This document shows positions 17,530 to 27,165 of a DNA stretch of 64,000 bases, piece after piece (positions within the stretch are counted from its first letter, which is position 1; every line of letters starts with the position of its first letter). A program made the position numbers and the translations under genes. The stretch comes from Pectobacterium aquaticum (GTDB taxonomy: Bacteria > Pseudomonadota > Gammaproteobacteria > Enterobacterales > Enterobacteriaceae). Where the stretch lies: assembly GCF_003382565.3 (NCBI RefSeq), contig NZ_CP086253.1, forward strand, positions 2,728,001-2,792,000, read 5' to 3'. The notes beneath the pieces are model-generated. The model saw nothing but the letters and a program-made list of their open reading frames with translations. It ran no database searches and was not told the DNA's origin.

Positions 17530-18279
17530 ATGAAGATAGGTATTTTAGGCACTGGTAATATCGGGAAAACACTCGTCCAGAAACTGACCAAAGCAAGCCA
17601 TGAAATTAAAGTCGCGAATTCTCGCGGGCCCGAGACGATTGATGCTCAGATCCTGACTTCTGGCGCCCGTGCGGTAACATCTCAGGACGCGATGAAGGAC
17701 GTAGACGTAATTATTCTCTCAATTCCCTTTGCGAGCCACTCGACGATTAAGCCCCTTATGGCAGACGTTCCTGAGGAAACTGTAGTGATCGACACTGCTA
17801 ATTATTATCCGGTACGGGACGGTATAATTCAGGATATTGAGAACGGCATGGTGGAAAGCCTGTGGGTTGCCGAGCTGTTGGGTAGGCCGATTGCCAAGGC
17901 ATGGAACGCAATAGGAGCACGTGCTTTTGCCGAATCAGGGATGGTGTCAGGCAACCCAGACCGTATCGCAATTCCCGTCGCAGCAGACCGAAAGAACGAT
18001 CGTGATATAGCAATGCGATTGGTAGAAGCAACTGGTTTCGATGCATTCGACGCTGGCACTCTGGCTGATTCATGGCGTCAGCAACCCGGATCGCCAGTTT
18101 ACTGCACAAACCTCAAAAAGCATGAGATGGCTACAGCGTTGGATACGGCAGATAAAGCACGTCTCCCCAAACGCCGTGACCTGGTAACAGCAGTGGTACT
18201 AGAACGTTTCGGCGCAGAGAAGTTGAGTAATTCCGATGCAGATTTCCTCACGACTTTGAACCGCATCATTTACAGATAG
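17530..18279 (+). CDS. NADP-binding reductase, F420-dependent oxidoreductase-like fold
   Basis: The 249-residue protein begins with a Rossmann dinucleotide motif MKIGILGTGNIGKTLVQKL, followed by VANSRGPE, which fits NADP binding. It belongs to the F420-dependent NADP oxidoreductase (Pfam F420_oxidored) family, whose enterobacterial members probably use NADP(H) without F420. The middle region (KAWNAIGARAFAESG) is also typical. It is divergent from a TetR regulator and likely inducible. The substrate is unknown. Confidence 0.82.
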   Translation: MKIGILGTGNIGKTLVQKLTKASHEIKVANSRGPETIDAQILTSGARAVTSQDAMKDVDVIILSIPFASHSTIKPLMADVPEETVVIDTANYYPVRDGIIQDIENGMVESLWVAELLGRPIAKAWNAIGARAFAESGMVSGNPDRIAIPVAADRKNDRDIAMRLVEATGFDAFDAGTLADSWRQQPGSPVYCTNLKKHEMATALDTADKARLPKRRDLVTAVVLERFGAEKLSNSDADFLTTLNRIIYR

Positions 18280-18302
18280 ATTATGGATTTACTCTCCATG
18301 AC

Positions 18303-18324
18303 CCGGCTGTTTTGAGACAGCCGG
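18303..18324 (+). terminator. Hairpin after the NADP-binding reductase
   Basis: Perfect 8-bp arms CCGGCTGT / ACAGCCGG enclose a 6-base loop 23 bases after the stop. Only a weak T-rich tail follows. Confidence 0.55.
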
Positions 18325-18463
18325 CTTCCATTTGCTTTTCCGGGACATGTATTGAATCTGTACTATCATTAGCGCCGGTTCAGCCTGTCTGCGCTGGTGC
18401 CTGTAGCAGAATATTGAATTTGGTCCCTCATAAATCAAGAGCAATTGCATCTGTGTTGGGGGG

Positions 18464-19345
18464 TCAAGTATTTATTCCTAACGCTGCCAGCAATGTACTG
18501 ATTTTAGGCGAACGATGGCGCGATTTTGCATAAATTAATGAAAGCGGAATCGAAGCCTCGGAGTATTCTTGTAGTAGCTCGACCAGTTTACCGTTTTCCA
18601 GATATTTACCGACCGCAAAGTCCATTATTTGAACAACCCCCATCCCGCTGAGTGCCGCCTCTAACAGTACATCCGCAGTATCGACGACCAGATTACCCTT
18701 AATATCAAAAGCCTGCTGTTCTCCCGCTATATAATAAAACCACTTTGTGCTACGCCCAGTTTTCTGTGCTTTAACAGCCAGACAGTTATGCTGTACCAGT
18801 TCCGCTGGCTCTTTAGGGATTCCGTGGCTGTTTAAATATTCCGGTGACGCAACGGTGACAAAACGTAAATGCTTGATGGTTCTTGCGATAAGCCGTGAGT
18901 CCTGTACGCTGCCAATTCTAATCGCCGCGTCAAAGCCTTCTTCCACCAAATCAACCAATCGGTCAGTCATAACCGCGTCAATTGTTAATGCCGGATATCT
19001 GTCCAGGATCTCTTTGAGCATAGGAATAATTACCAATCGGCCATAGGCAGAAGGTGTCGTTATTTTTAGTTCGCCTTCAGGGAATACAGTTCTGCCGGTA
19101 ATCGAATGCCCAACCTCATCCATTTCATGCATCAGGCTTCTTGAGGATTCATATAAAAAAACGCCATCGGTAGTCAGACTTACAGAGTGGGTATTGCGGT
19201 TAAGCAAGGTAACACGGAGGTCGAGCTCGAGTCTGGTAATTGCACGCGAGACCCCTGATTGGGTGAGGCCCAATGCCTGCGCAGCTTTGGTAAAACTCTG
19301 CGTTTCCCCTACTTTAATAAAGATTTTAAGCGCGTTTAAATCCAT
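18464..19345 (-). CDS. LysR family transcriptional regulator
   Basis: The 293-residue protein has an N-terminal HTH (MDLNALKIFIKVGETQSFTKAAQALGLTQSGVSRAITRLE) and a substrate-binding effector domain typical of CrgA-type LysR proteins. The ATG at 19345 is the usual LysR start; the longer frame begins with unrelated sequence. It lies downstream of, and in the same direction as, the MDR reductase. It is a candidate regulator of the AT-rich operon to its right, but this is inferred from proximity only. Confidence 0.87.
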   Translation of the reverse strand: MDLNALKIFIKVGETQSFTKAAQALGLTQSGVSRAITRLELDLRVTLLNRNTHSVSLTTDGVFLYESSRSLMHEMDEVGHSITGRTVFPEGELKITTPSAYGRLVIIPMLKEILDRYPALTIDAVMTDRLVDLVEEGFDAAIRIGSVQDSRLIARTIKHLRFVTVASPEYLNSHGIPKEPAELVQHNCLAVKAQKTGRSTKWFYYIAGEQQAFDIKGNLVVDTADVLLEAALSGMGVVQIMDFAVGKYLENGKLVELLQEYSEASIPLSLIYAKSRHRSPKISTLLAALGINT

Positions 19346-19524
19346 AAGTCTTCTCTTGCATCTCTTACACGAACATCTATGCATCGTGGAGGTATCAAGA
19401 TACAAAAAAACCTGACAGAAGTTAAATATCAATGTGTGATTAGTTAAAAGATAACGCTATGTCGCCACAATTATTGCAATATCCTTGCGTGGCGACATCA
19501 TAGAGGACTATGTACGAGTTGAGC

Positions 19525-20442
19525 TTAGTCCTGAGGTACGTTGAGCGTGACTTTGCCTGGAGCGAGAAGATGCAGGAAATCCTGTTTAATGACTTTGTCC
19601 CAACTACCAATATTATCCGCGTATACTTTAATAATCTTCTCGTCAACGAGAGTGAGCAAGGTGTTTAAATCTTCTCCGGCCGGGGAATAATCCTTATAAG
19701 AAATCAGATCGATTCCTCGTGATACCAAAATTGTGGTGTCTATGCTCGCCACCTGCCCCGAGGCAACGCCCAGAATGAGAACTGTGCCATTAGGGACAAC
19801 ATTGTCTAATAGATGAGCCAGTAAATCGCCACCGACGGTATCGACCAGTGCATCAAAGGTTCCCTCAAAAGGAAATTCTTTAGCCAATAGTACCTCGTTG
19901 GGTTTAACGTCGCTGGCTTGCAGCCAATCGAATCCACGCTGACTGTGCGCCACCGCCGTAACTTTAATACCGGCATGCATTGCCAACTGAACCAACAAAT
20001 GCCCGACTCCGCCCGTTGCGCCGGTAACGGCCAGAGACTGGCCCGGCTGCAAATGAAGGGTCCGCAGAGAACGCAGCGCCGTTAATCCTGCCACCGGCAA
20101 CGCTGCTGCAACCGCTGCTGATACACTCTCTGGCACGATAGCGACATTGGCACGATCGACAACGCGATATTGGCTCCAGGCACCCGAAAAACTCCATGTT
20201 AATACTCGCTCCCCAATTTTTGGTCCCTGACCGTCGGTGCTGGTCTCGATCACAATACCAAATGCATCCCATCCGGCAGGCTTATCCGATTCCCAGGGAA
20301 AGTCTAATTCTCCCCGATTAAGTGAAATATTGGAAACTCTGATTAAAATATCACTTTCCGTCCTTCTGACCGGCCGCTGTACATCGGTGAATCTAAAACC
20401 ACCGGTATCTGATTTCACAATTGCTTGCACGTATTCACTCAT
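19525..20442 (-). CDS. MDR/quinone-oxidoreductase family reductase
   Basis: The 305-residue zinc-independent medium-chain dehydrogenase has a GroES-like N-terminus (DILIRVSNISLNRGELDFPW) and an NADP-binding Rossmann motif (LAVTGATGGVGHLLVQLAMHAG). The catalytic zinc ligands of alcohol dehydrogenases are missing, as in quinone or enone reductases. The ATG at 20442 has a good AAGGA site. It is divergent from the six-gene operon starting at 20713, so it may belong to the same pathway. Confidence 0.84.
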   Translation of the reverse strand: MSEYVQAIVKSDTGGFRFTDVQRPVRRTESDILIRVSNISLNRGELDFPWESDKPAGWDAFGIVIETSTDGQGPKIGERVLTWSFSGAWSQYRVVDRANVAIVPESVSAAVAAALPVAGLTALRSLRTLHLQPGQSLAVTGATGGVGHLLVQLAMHAGIKVTAVAHSQRGFDWLQASDVKPNEVLLAKEFPFEGTFDALVDTVGGDLLAHLLDNVVPNGTVLILGVASGQVASIDTTILVSRGIDLISYKDYSPAGEDLNTLLTLVDEKIIKVYADNIGSWDKVIKQDFLHLLAPGKVTLNVPQD

Positions 20443-20712
20443 TGTTATTTTCCTTTTCAATATTTACACATTCATAAATATCCATTAAATAACATTTAAA
20501 TAAATAACATTATCTATTTTTAAGATAAGCCAATGACGATTCAATAACCAAGATTCGATATCTCAACCTCCTAACCTAACACGACAACTCGATAAACCCT
20601 CCTATTATATTGGTGAAAAATGTCATAACAATTATGATTCATATTCTGTTTACAAAAGCTAATAATCGAGGGTATTAGTTTCATTACTGTTAATCACATC
20701 GAGTGAATTTTT

Positions 20713-21897
20713 ATGAACAAACCACTTCCAGCGGCAATATATGTTTTAGGTTTTACTCTATTTGCCATGACAACATCTGAATACATGGTCGCAGGATTAA
20801 TCACATCCATGTCATCTGATTTAGGTGTTTCCATTCCTAAAGTTGGATATTTAATTACTATTTATTCATTAGGTATGGTTTTCGGTGGTCCCTTGCTTGC
20901 TACATTTTTAGTTAAACTTAGCAATAAAGCAGCATTATTGACTATTACTGGCATATTTCTTGTAGCCCAAGTCGTCGCAACCGTTTCTGCAACTTATGAT
21001 CTTTTAGCAGTAGCGAGGTTTGCGACCGGATTATCTTCGGCAGCCTTCTTCGGTTTTGCTCTGTTGACAGCGGCAAAAATGGTTCCACCGGAACGCTTTG
21101 GCGTTGCAGCCTCCATCGTATTGGGCGGGATGATGATAGCGACGGTGGCGGGACTGCCACTATCAGCAATACTTGATCAGTATTATGGCTGGAGAGTTTC
21201 CTTCGCATTAATTATTGTCCTTACAGCTTTAGCTGGAATAGGTATTATACTGATTGTTCCTAAATTCAAGGCGGAGGCTAAGGGTAGTATTAAGGCTGAA
21301 TTCGGTTCAATTATAAACAGATCAATCTGGGGGGCATTTATTACGAGTTTCTTTATTATTGCTGCAACATTCGCGACATTCAGTTACTTCGTTCCCTATT
21401 TTGAAAACACTGTCGGTTTCAATACTTCATACATCCCGGCTATTCTTTTCGCTTACGGTGCATTCACGGTAATTGGTAACTTCCTTGTAGGTCGACTAGC
21501 AGATAAATCGCCGATTAAAGTTGTTTTCACCGGTAGCGTCGTGCTAGTACTTGCACTGTTTGGGCTTTATACCTTCTACGACAATAAAATATTAGTGCTG
21601 ATATCTGTAATGATTTTAGGACTTACTGGTATTACTCTCACTCCTGCCATGTCCTCACGCGTGTTTAAAGCAGCACCAAATACCTCATTGATTAACACCA
21701 TGCATACTTCTGTCATTTGTCTTGGTGTAGTGATTGGTTCTTGGGCCGGTGGCTATGCAATCGATCAAGGCTATGGTTACCGTGCACCGGCGCTCATCGG
21801 CATTTTTTTAGCCGGATTGGCGATTGTCACCCTACTCCCTGTTTTGAGGAATAACCGTTACGATGAGCCTGCGGTTAATCCTCAGGCAAATATCTGA
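20713..21897 (+). CDS. MFS transporter, DHA1-type exporter
   Basis: The 394-residue inner-membrane protein has twelve hydrophobic segments. The N-terminal signature FTLFAMTTSEYMVAGLITSMSSDLGVS is typical of AraJ/chloramphenicol-type drug exporters. It opens an operon of six co-directional genes with 4-60 base gaps. It probably exports the pathway product or a toxic compound. The DNA is more AT-rich than the flanking tartrate unit, suggesting separate acquisition. Confidence 0.85.
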   Translation: MNKPLPAAIYVLGFTLFAMTTSEYMVAGLITSMSSDLGVSIPKVGYLITIYSLGMVFGGPLLATFLVKLSNKAALLTITGIFLVAQVVATVSATYDLLAVARFATGLSSAAFFGFALLTAAKMVPPERFGVAASIVLGGMMIATVAGLPLSAILDQYYGWRVSFALIIVLTALAGIGIILIVPKFKAEAKGSIKAEFGSIINRSIWGAFITSFFIIAATFATFSYFVPYFENTVGFNTSYIPAILFAYGAFTVIGNFLVGRLADKSPIKVVFTGSVVLVLALFGLYTFYDNKILVLISVMILGLTGITLTPAMSSRVFKAAPNTSLINTMHTSVICLGVVIGSWAGGYAIDQGYGYRAPALIGIFLAGLAIVTLLPVLRNNRYDEPAVNPQANI

Positions 21898-21918
21898 CTA
21901 TATCTATAGGAATAGACC

Positions 21919-23028
21919 ATGAACAGTGAAATTAATTCATTAGGCTATGAAAATAACATTCAAACCATTCCGGAGTCACATTTATTTTCCGAAAATAATT
22001 ATAAACAAGGAATCCCAATTATTTACCACAGCGAGAGTGATAAAATTATTGACCAACGCTGCGAGACAAGGTTATTAGATGAGACACCCAACAAGAAGTC
22101 AATCACACATAAAATTCATGTAATACGAAAATGCAAGCCAGAACACATCGGGGATATTCTCCTGCGCTCATCAGAAAATGATGAGAACAGTATTATTTTG
22201 GATATTAACATTCATACATCCTTAGAAGAAAAAATAAAAACCGGACTATTCCGAACACTTTCGATGCTTTTATTTAAAAAATATAAAGCACTGAGAATTG
22301 AGACGCGAACTCTGATTGACAATCATAAAGTTATTAATAGTCTTGTATTGAGCGGGTACAGTTTTGAAGGCATTTCACAAAAACTCAATTCAAAATCAGA
22401 ATTACAGGAATTCGCAGTTTTTTCCTTATTGAGGGATCACAGTAATACGGCAAAAAGTCTATTATTTCCTGCAGTGGATAGCAATATTTATCGCGATGAG
22501 AAAATTGCACTGCGTTTGGCTGAACCAAAAGACACATTTTGTATGTGGCTAGAGCAATCAAATCCTGAATCATCTAAGTGGGGTTTATTCGAAACAGCAT
22601 CGCTTGATGAAATCAAACAAAAAATTAGTCGTTGTGGGCTTAATTCAGCCTTAGGCCCTAATATTTTGCTCACTATTATAGAATGCTCAACTGGTAATGC
22701 TGTAGGAAAAATTGTTATCCGTAATGTTGTACCACCTCATGTAGGTGATGTTGGTTACGGGATATTGCCAGAATATCGTGGTTTGGGCTACGCCGTAAGA
22801 GCACTGAATCTTTTGAAAAAATGGGCCTTTAATGAAGCTGGTTATGTACGTTTAGAACTTGGTGTCAAAGAAGGAAATATCGCGTCAGAAAGAGTCGCGC
22901 AAAAGGGAGGGTTTGAATTTGAGGGGATGCGTCCGGGACGATTGAAAAATCACGATGGTTCATACAGTAATGAAATGCACTATTTCTTTCTGAACCCGAA
23001 TATTAGCTATCGCAAAATAGAGGATTGA
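21919..23028 (+). CDS. Protein with two GNAT acetyltransferase-like domains
   Basis: The 369-residue protein has a clear C-terminal GNAT domain (from about residue 190). It shows GDVGYGILPEYRGLGYAVRAL, which contains the acetyl-CoA-binding loop, and LGVKEGNIASERVAQKGGFEFEG. The N-terminal half (residues 65-170, with ALRIETRTLIDNHKVINSLVLSGYSFEG) looks like a degenerate GNAT fold lacking the P-loop. It would transfer an acyl group to an amine, perhaps for self-protection or as a biosynthetic step. The next gene starts 4 bases after its stop, so translation is probably coupled. Confidence 0.8.
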   Translation: MNSEINSLGYENNIQTIPESHLFSENNYKQGIPIIYHSESDKIIDQRCETRLLDETPNKKSITHKIHVIRKCKPEHIGDILLRSSENDENSIILDINIHTSLEEKIKTGLFRTLSMLLFKKYKALRIETRTLIDNHKVINSLVLSGYSFEGISQKLNSKSELQEFAVFSLLRDHSNTAKSLLFPAVDSNIYRDEKIALRLAEPKDTFCMWLEQSNPESSKWGLFETASLDEIKQKISRCGLNSALGPNILLTIIECSTGNAVGKIVIRNVVPPHVGDVGYGILPEYRGLGYAVRALNLLKKWAFNEAGYVRLELGVKEGNIASERVAQKGGFEFEGMRPGRLKNHDGSYSNEMHYFFLNPNISYRKIED

Positions 23029-23032
23029 TTAA

Positions 23033-24475
23033 ATGAACAAAAAGTTCATCTCCTTTCTCGAACAGCATTTAGATCATAAAAACGTCGTCGCCTATGTAAA
23101 CACACCGAATGATGTTGGCGAATATACTTCCCCATCGGTTTCTGGCCGAGTGGATGTTTCCAGTATTGAACAAGTAATTCGTATTGTTAAGCTTGCAGAT
23201 CAATTTGACGGGGAAACAGCGCTTTATCCCTACTCAACTGGATACAATTGGGGGTTAGGTTCAACAAAACCTCCGTCAGACAACGCCGTGCAGTTAAAGC
23301 TGACCGGATTAAATAAAATCCGCGAGATTAATATCGCAGAGGGTTATGCTGTCATTGAGCCAGGTGTGACGCAGGGAACATTATCGCAAAAATTACTGAA
23401 CACCCATCGCTTTATTAATGTGACAGCCTCATCTGCAGAAACGAGTTTTTTAGGTAATGCTCTCGATCGGGGCGTCGGGTTGAGGCACCAGCGTACAGAA
23501 GATCTTCTCGGCCTGGAAATTGTTCTCGCCAACGGGACACTGCACCGTGTGGGCTGGTGGCCGGAACAGGGAAAACATAGCGCATTATACTCCCACGGGA
23601 TTGGCCCTTCACTGGTACAATTATTCACCCAATCGAATCTCGGAATTATAACCGGTGGCGTTGTACGGCTACTTAATCGACCAGAAAAATCTCGCGTCGC
23701 CTATATTTCCTTTTCTCCCGAAAACTTAGAGTATGCTATCAATACCTTCCAGCGTTGGTCAGCACAAGGGTTAATTCATGGTGTACTTAAGGTTTATGAT
23801 GAAACCTCAACACTGACGTATGGTGCGAATAAGGGCGAGTTTCTCGTTCACCTGCCCCTTTCGGGAGCCGCCTCAGTAGTGTCGGCACTTTCCACCGCGC
23901 TGGAAACCGAGTTTGTAAAAGCTGGCGAGAAATTCATCTCTTTGATCTGGAGCGACAGCCCTACGAATCCTTATCAAGATGATATCGTCGCCAATCTAGT
24001 TACCGCTGCCTATCAAGGGGATACTAAATATCATGATATACTTCTGGAGAAGACGCTCGGTACTACACCGGCTGAAATAGATGCCGAAGGCAAAGGCTGG
24101 ATATTTTTCTTGCCTCTGCTTCCTTTTACCGGTCAGGCTATTAAAGAGGCTTATCTACATTTTGACGATATCTTCGAGTCTACTGGCGTGCGCTGCGGTG
24201 CCACAATTAATACGCTGAGTGATCAGATTATTGATCTCGTCGTATCCATTCGTTTTGAACGCGTGGAAGAGGAAATAAAAAAAGCTCATCAGGCTCTGAA
24301 ACTTCTTCATGAAAAATTCAGTGCTTCAGGTTTTTATCCTTATCGTTTGGACGTCGAACATCCTCTCGCCAATAGTCGTAATGCCAGAACGCTTCGTGAA
24401 GGCGAAATCATCAGATGTCTGCAAAAAACTTTAGATCCAAAGGGAATTTTCGCATCCGGGCGATATAGTTATTAA
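23033..24475 (+). CDS. FAD-linked oxidase, VAO/4-cresol dehydrogenase type
   Basis: The 480-residue flavoprotein has the PCMH-type FAD-binding domain (ALYPYSTGYNWGLGS, YAVIEPGVTQGTLSQKL, DLLGLEIVLANG) and a C-terminal substrate domain. Family members oxidise phenols or alcohols, often with FAD covalently attached. I could not assign the covalent-link residue. It is in the middle of the six-gene operon. Substrate and direction of the pathway are unknown. Confidence 0.82.
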   Translation: MNKKFISFLEQHLDHKNVVAYVNTPNDVGEYTSPSVSGRVDVSSIEQVIRIVKLADQFDGETALYPYSTGYNWGLGSTKPPSDNAVQLKLTGLNKIREINIAEGYAVIEPGVTQGTLSQKLLNTHRFINVTASSAETSFLGNALDRGVGLRHQRTEDLLGLEIVLANGTLHRVGWWPEQGKHSALYSHGIGPSLVQLFTQSNLGIITGGVVRLLNRPEKSRVAYISFSPENLEYAINTFQRWSAQGLIHGVLKVYDETSTLTYGANKGEFLVHLPLSGAASVVSALSTALETEFVKAGEKFISLIWSDSPTNPYQDDIVANLVTAAYQGDTKYHDILLEKTLGTTPAEIDAEGKGWIFFLPLLPFTGQAIKEAYLHFDDIFESTGVRCGATINTLSDQIIDLVVSIRFERVEEEIKKAHQALKLLHEKFSASGFYPYRLDVEHPLANSRNARTLREGEIIRCLQKTLDPKGIFASGRYSY

Positions 24476-24535
24476 TTCCACCTAATATGTACTTTTAATA
24501 TTTAATTATATAGATTCATTTATTGAGGTGTATCA

Positions 24536-25708
24536 ATGATAACTCATGACATTAATACATTTAGCAATATATTAGTTAATCTAAGAGATTTACGCGATGA
24601 ATTACGTAACTCCTCTCGTGAAATAGAAGAGCATCGCAGGATACCACTCAATATTATTGAAAGACTACGTGGCATTGGAATATTTGGAATGTGTTTCCCG
24701 CAATCATGGGGCGGTGCCGGACTGACGTCGATTGAGCAAATCCTTGTGCTGGAAGAACTCGCCCAGGGCGATACGGCTACCGCCTGGTGCGCCATGATCG
24801 GTTGTGACTCAGGTATTTATTCAGGTTTCTTGGAAGAAAAAAGCGCCAAAGAGATCTTTCCACACGCCAATCTGGCCGTGGCGGGTTGGATACACCCGCA
24901 GGGAAAAGCCGAGATAGTTGATGGCGGCTACATCGTCACTGGCAAATGGCGTTTTGCCAGCGGATCGCCTCATGGCGATGTCATCTCGGCAGGTTGCTTC
25001 CTCTACCGTAACGGCAATCTTGTACTGGATGACAACGGCAAGCCCCTTTGGCGAGTCATGCTGGCGCGTCCTGCCGACTACCTTTTTTCCGATACCTGGT
25101 TCACCACCGGCCTGCGGGGAAGCGGCAGTCAGGACTACTCCACGCAAGGATTGTTCATTCCCGAACAGCACGCGTTCAATTTCTCGGCACCAAAACGTCA
25201 AGGGCCACTGCACAAAACGCCGGATGCAATTTTACGCAAAATGTCCGGTATCCCGCTGGGGCTTGCGAGAGCCTGTCTGGACTATATCTACGATGTCGCC
25301 GACGACCGCACAGACAGAATCAATGATGTGAAATGGCGAAACTCAAAGCGCGTACAGGCGGCGGTGGCTAACGCAGAGAATCAGTTATTTATCACCAGAA
25401 ACGCGGTGCTCACCAGCGTAAGTACATTATGGCAGGCGCTCGAAGCCGATGCCGCTCATGACGATATTACTCATTGGCGCGTGCAGTCAGCTCTGAGTCG
25501 AAGAAATGCCTTTCAAACCGCGCGAACCATCGTTTCAAGCATGTATGACCTACAGGGCGGCAGTTCTATCTACACCCATGAAACACCTTTTGACCGCGCA
25601 TTACGTGATATCAACACCATTTGCCAGCACGCTGTCGCGCAGGAAAAAGTCCTGCAGGTGTGCGGCGATATTCTCCTTGGTGGCAAAGTCGAAGATTACT
25701 TTATATAA
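24536..25708 (+). CDS. Acyl-CoA dehydrogenase-like flavoprotein (possible monooxygenase)
   Basis: The 390-residue protein has the acyl-CoA dehydrogenase fold. The N-terminal helical domain carries GIFGMCFPQSWGGAGLTSIEQILVLEELAQGDTATAWC, then come a beta domain (VTGKWRFASGSPHGD) and a C-terminal helical domain (YDLQGGSSIYTHETPFDRALRDI). The last segments resemble the group-D flavin monooxygenases such as HpaB/HsaA/DszC relatives, more than true acyl-CoA dehydrogenases. Such enzymes hydroxylate aromatic or N/S-containing substrates using FMNH2 from a partner reductase, which is not obvious in this operon. Function is inferred from family only. Confidence 0.8.
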   Translation: MITHDINTFSNILVNLRDLRDELRNSSREIEEHRRIPLNIIERLRGIGIFGMCFPQSWGGAGLTSIEQILVLEELAQGDTATAWCAMIGCDSGIYSGFLEEKSAKEIFPHANLAVAGWIHPQGKAEIVDGGYIVTGKWRFASGSPHGDVISAGCFLYRNGNLVLDDNGKPLWRVMLARPADYLFSDTWFTTGLRGSGSQDYSTQGLFIPEQHAFNFSAPKRQGPLHKTPDAILRKMSGIPLGLARACLDYIYDVADDRTDRINDVKWRNSKRVQAAVANAENQLFITRNAVLTSVSTLWQALEADAAHDDITHWRVQSALSRRNAFQTARTIVSSMYDLQGGSSIYTHETPFDRALRDINTICQHAVAQEKVLQVCGDILLGGKVEDYFI

Positions 25709-25720
25709 GGAAGAGAACCG

Positions 25721-26479
25721 ATGAGTGATATTTTTTCGCAAAAGAAAATTCTTGTAACCGGCGCAGGCAGTGGACTTGGCAGAGAAATAGCCTTGGCATT
25801 TTCACGACTTGGCGGAAACGTTATTCTTGCAGGTCGAAATACGCAGAAACTCGAAGAAACGGCGCAAGCGATCTCCGAGACTCCAGGAAAATCATGGGTT
25901 ATTCCTTTCGACGTAAATAATAATCAATCAATAGATAACCTGTTTGATGAAATAAAACATAAAGTCGGCGCTCTTGATATTGCCGTTAATAACGCCGGAG
26001 TATTTTCTTTTGGTTTTGTCGATGAAACCTCCAGTGAAGACTTTAATCACGTATTCACTACTAATGTCATTGGTTTGTTTGAAAGTCTGAAGCGCGAACT
26101 TCAGTCGATGAAAGAACACCGTGCCGGGACTATCGTTAATATTTCATCAAATATGTCTATCGGGTTGAATATTCCGGGCACGACTGCCTACACCGCTTCA
26201 AAGGCTGCCGTCGATGCATTGACCCGCGTCTCGGCAAAAGAGGCTATCACGCACGGTGTGCGGGTTTTCTCAATAAACCCTGGCCCATTGGCCACCGAAA
26301 TGACCCAACTTCCCGGCGAATCGGCGGCAGACCGTGATAAAAGATGGCGCGATTTGATCCCCATTGGGCGTATTGGCGATGTTAAAGAGATCGCTGAAGC
26401 CATTATTTGGTCCTGCTCAGGCCAGTCTGACTACTTAGTGGGTTCACGAATAGTTATCGATGGTGGCCACTCTCTTTAA
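25721..26479 (+). CDS. SDR family oxidoreductase
   Basis: The 252-residue classical SDR has the cofactor motif VTGAGSGLGREIALAF, NNAG near residue 90, and Ser plus YTASK as catalytic residues. The C-terminal SGQSDYLVGSRIVIDGG is typical. It is an NAD(P)-dependent alcohol/ketone oxidoreductase in the cytosol. Twelve bases separate it from the preceding flavoprotein gene. The substrate is presumably an intermediate made by the flavoproteins. Confidence 0.87.
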   Translation: MSDIFSQKKILVTGAGSGLGREIALAFSRLGGNVILAGRNTQKLEETAQAISETPGKSWVIPFDVNNNQSIDNLFDEIKHKVGALDIAVNNAGVFSFGFVDETSSEDFNHVFTTNVIGLFESLKRELQSMKEHRAGTIVNISSNMSIGLNIPGTTAYTASKAAVDALTRVSAKEAITHGVRVFSINPGPLATEMTQLPGESAADRDKRWRDLIPIGRIGDVKEIAEAIIWSCSGQSDYLVGSRIVIDGGHSL

Positions 26480-26503
26480 ATTATCATTCCTGAGGTATAG
26501 ATC

Positions 26504-27001
26504 ATGCAGCCATTTATTATCCGAGACAATGAAGGCGTTCCACTCTGGTTAAATAACGACACCTATACCATAAAGCTGGACAAAGAAAACACCGGGGGGA
26601 ATATTTCTATTATACAGGGATTTGTGGGGCCGGGAGGGGGTCCAATTTGGCACCTTCATGAAGACGCTGATGAAATTTTTTATGTACTAGATGGACAATT
26701 AACAGTAAGAGCCGGAGAAAATATTTTCCATGCCAATCCAGGCGATTTTGTTTATGTTCCCAAGGGGATTTATCATCAATTTAGAAATAACAGTATAAAA
26801 CCTATCAAGATATTACTAATGTTCTCTCCTGCTGGATTCGAAGGGTTCTTTAGGGAAACAGGAATCGTAGCAAAACAGGGCGTTATACCACCACTACATA
26901 TTCATGATGCCGAAGCAAACAGACGGGCTATTAAGATTGGAGGGAAATACCTTTCTTTTGTTCCTGACTTTGAAAACCCCGATGTTAATCCAAATTTGTA
27001 A
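26504..27001 (+). CDS. Cupin domain protein
   Basis: The 165-residue protein has a single cupin barrel. Motif 1 is visible as GPGGGPIWHLHEDADEIFYVLDGQL with metal-ligand His and Glu, and motif 2 as NPGDFVYVPKGIYHQF with the final His. Such proteins act as oxygenases, isomerases or ligand-binding proteins. It ends the operon and is followed by a terminator, so it is likely co-expressed with the flavoenzymes. Confidence 0.85.
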   Translation: MQPFIIRDNEGVPLWLNNDTYTIKLDKENTGGNISIIQGFVGPGGGPIWHLHEDADEIFYVLDGQLTVRAGENIFHANPGDFVYVPKGIYHQFRNNSIKPIKILLMFSPAGFEGFFRETGIVAKQGVIPPLHIHDAEANRRAIKIGGKYLSFVPDFENPDVNPNL

Positions 27002-27009
27002 GAAACCAA

Positions 27010-27038
27010 AATGCCGCGAAGTCTTTGCGGCATTTTTA
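27010..27038 (+). terminator. Terminator of the six-gene operon
   Basis: The 8-bp arms AATGCCGC / GCGGCATT are followed by TTTT immediately after the cupin stop. Confidence 0.88.
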
Positions 27039-27165
27039 TATTACAAATAAATCTGAACGGGTGTTACTTAAAAAACCATCTAACCTTCCATCAACCGTCA
27101 TTCTTTATTCATCTTATGTGAGGACATGATATTTATCAGCACGGATATGTAAAAGGAGATATGTT

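Noticed and set aside
5448..27000. Possible yersiniabactin genes, expected in HPI-type elements
   Set aside because: No NRPS/PKS, irp, ybt or fyuA sequence is present.
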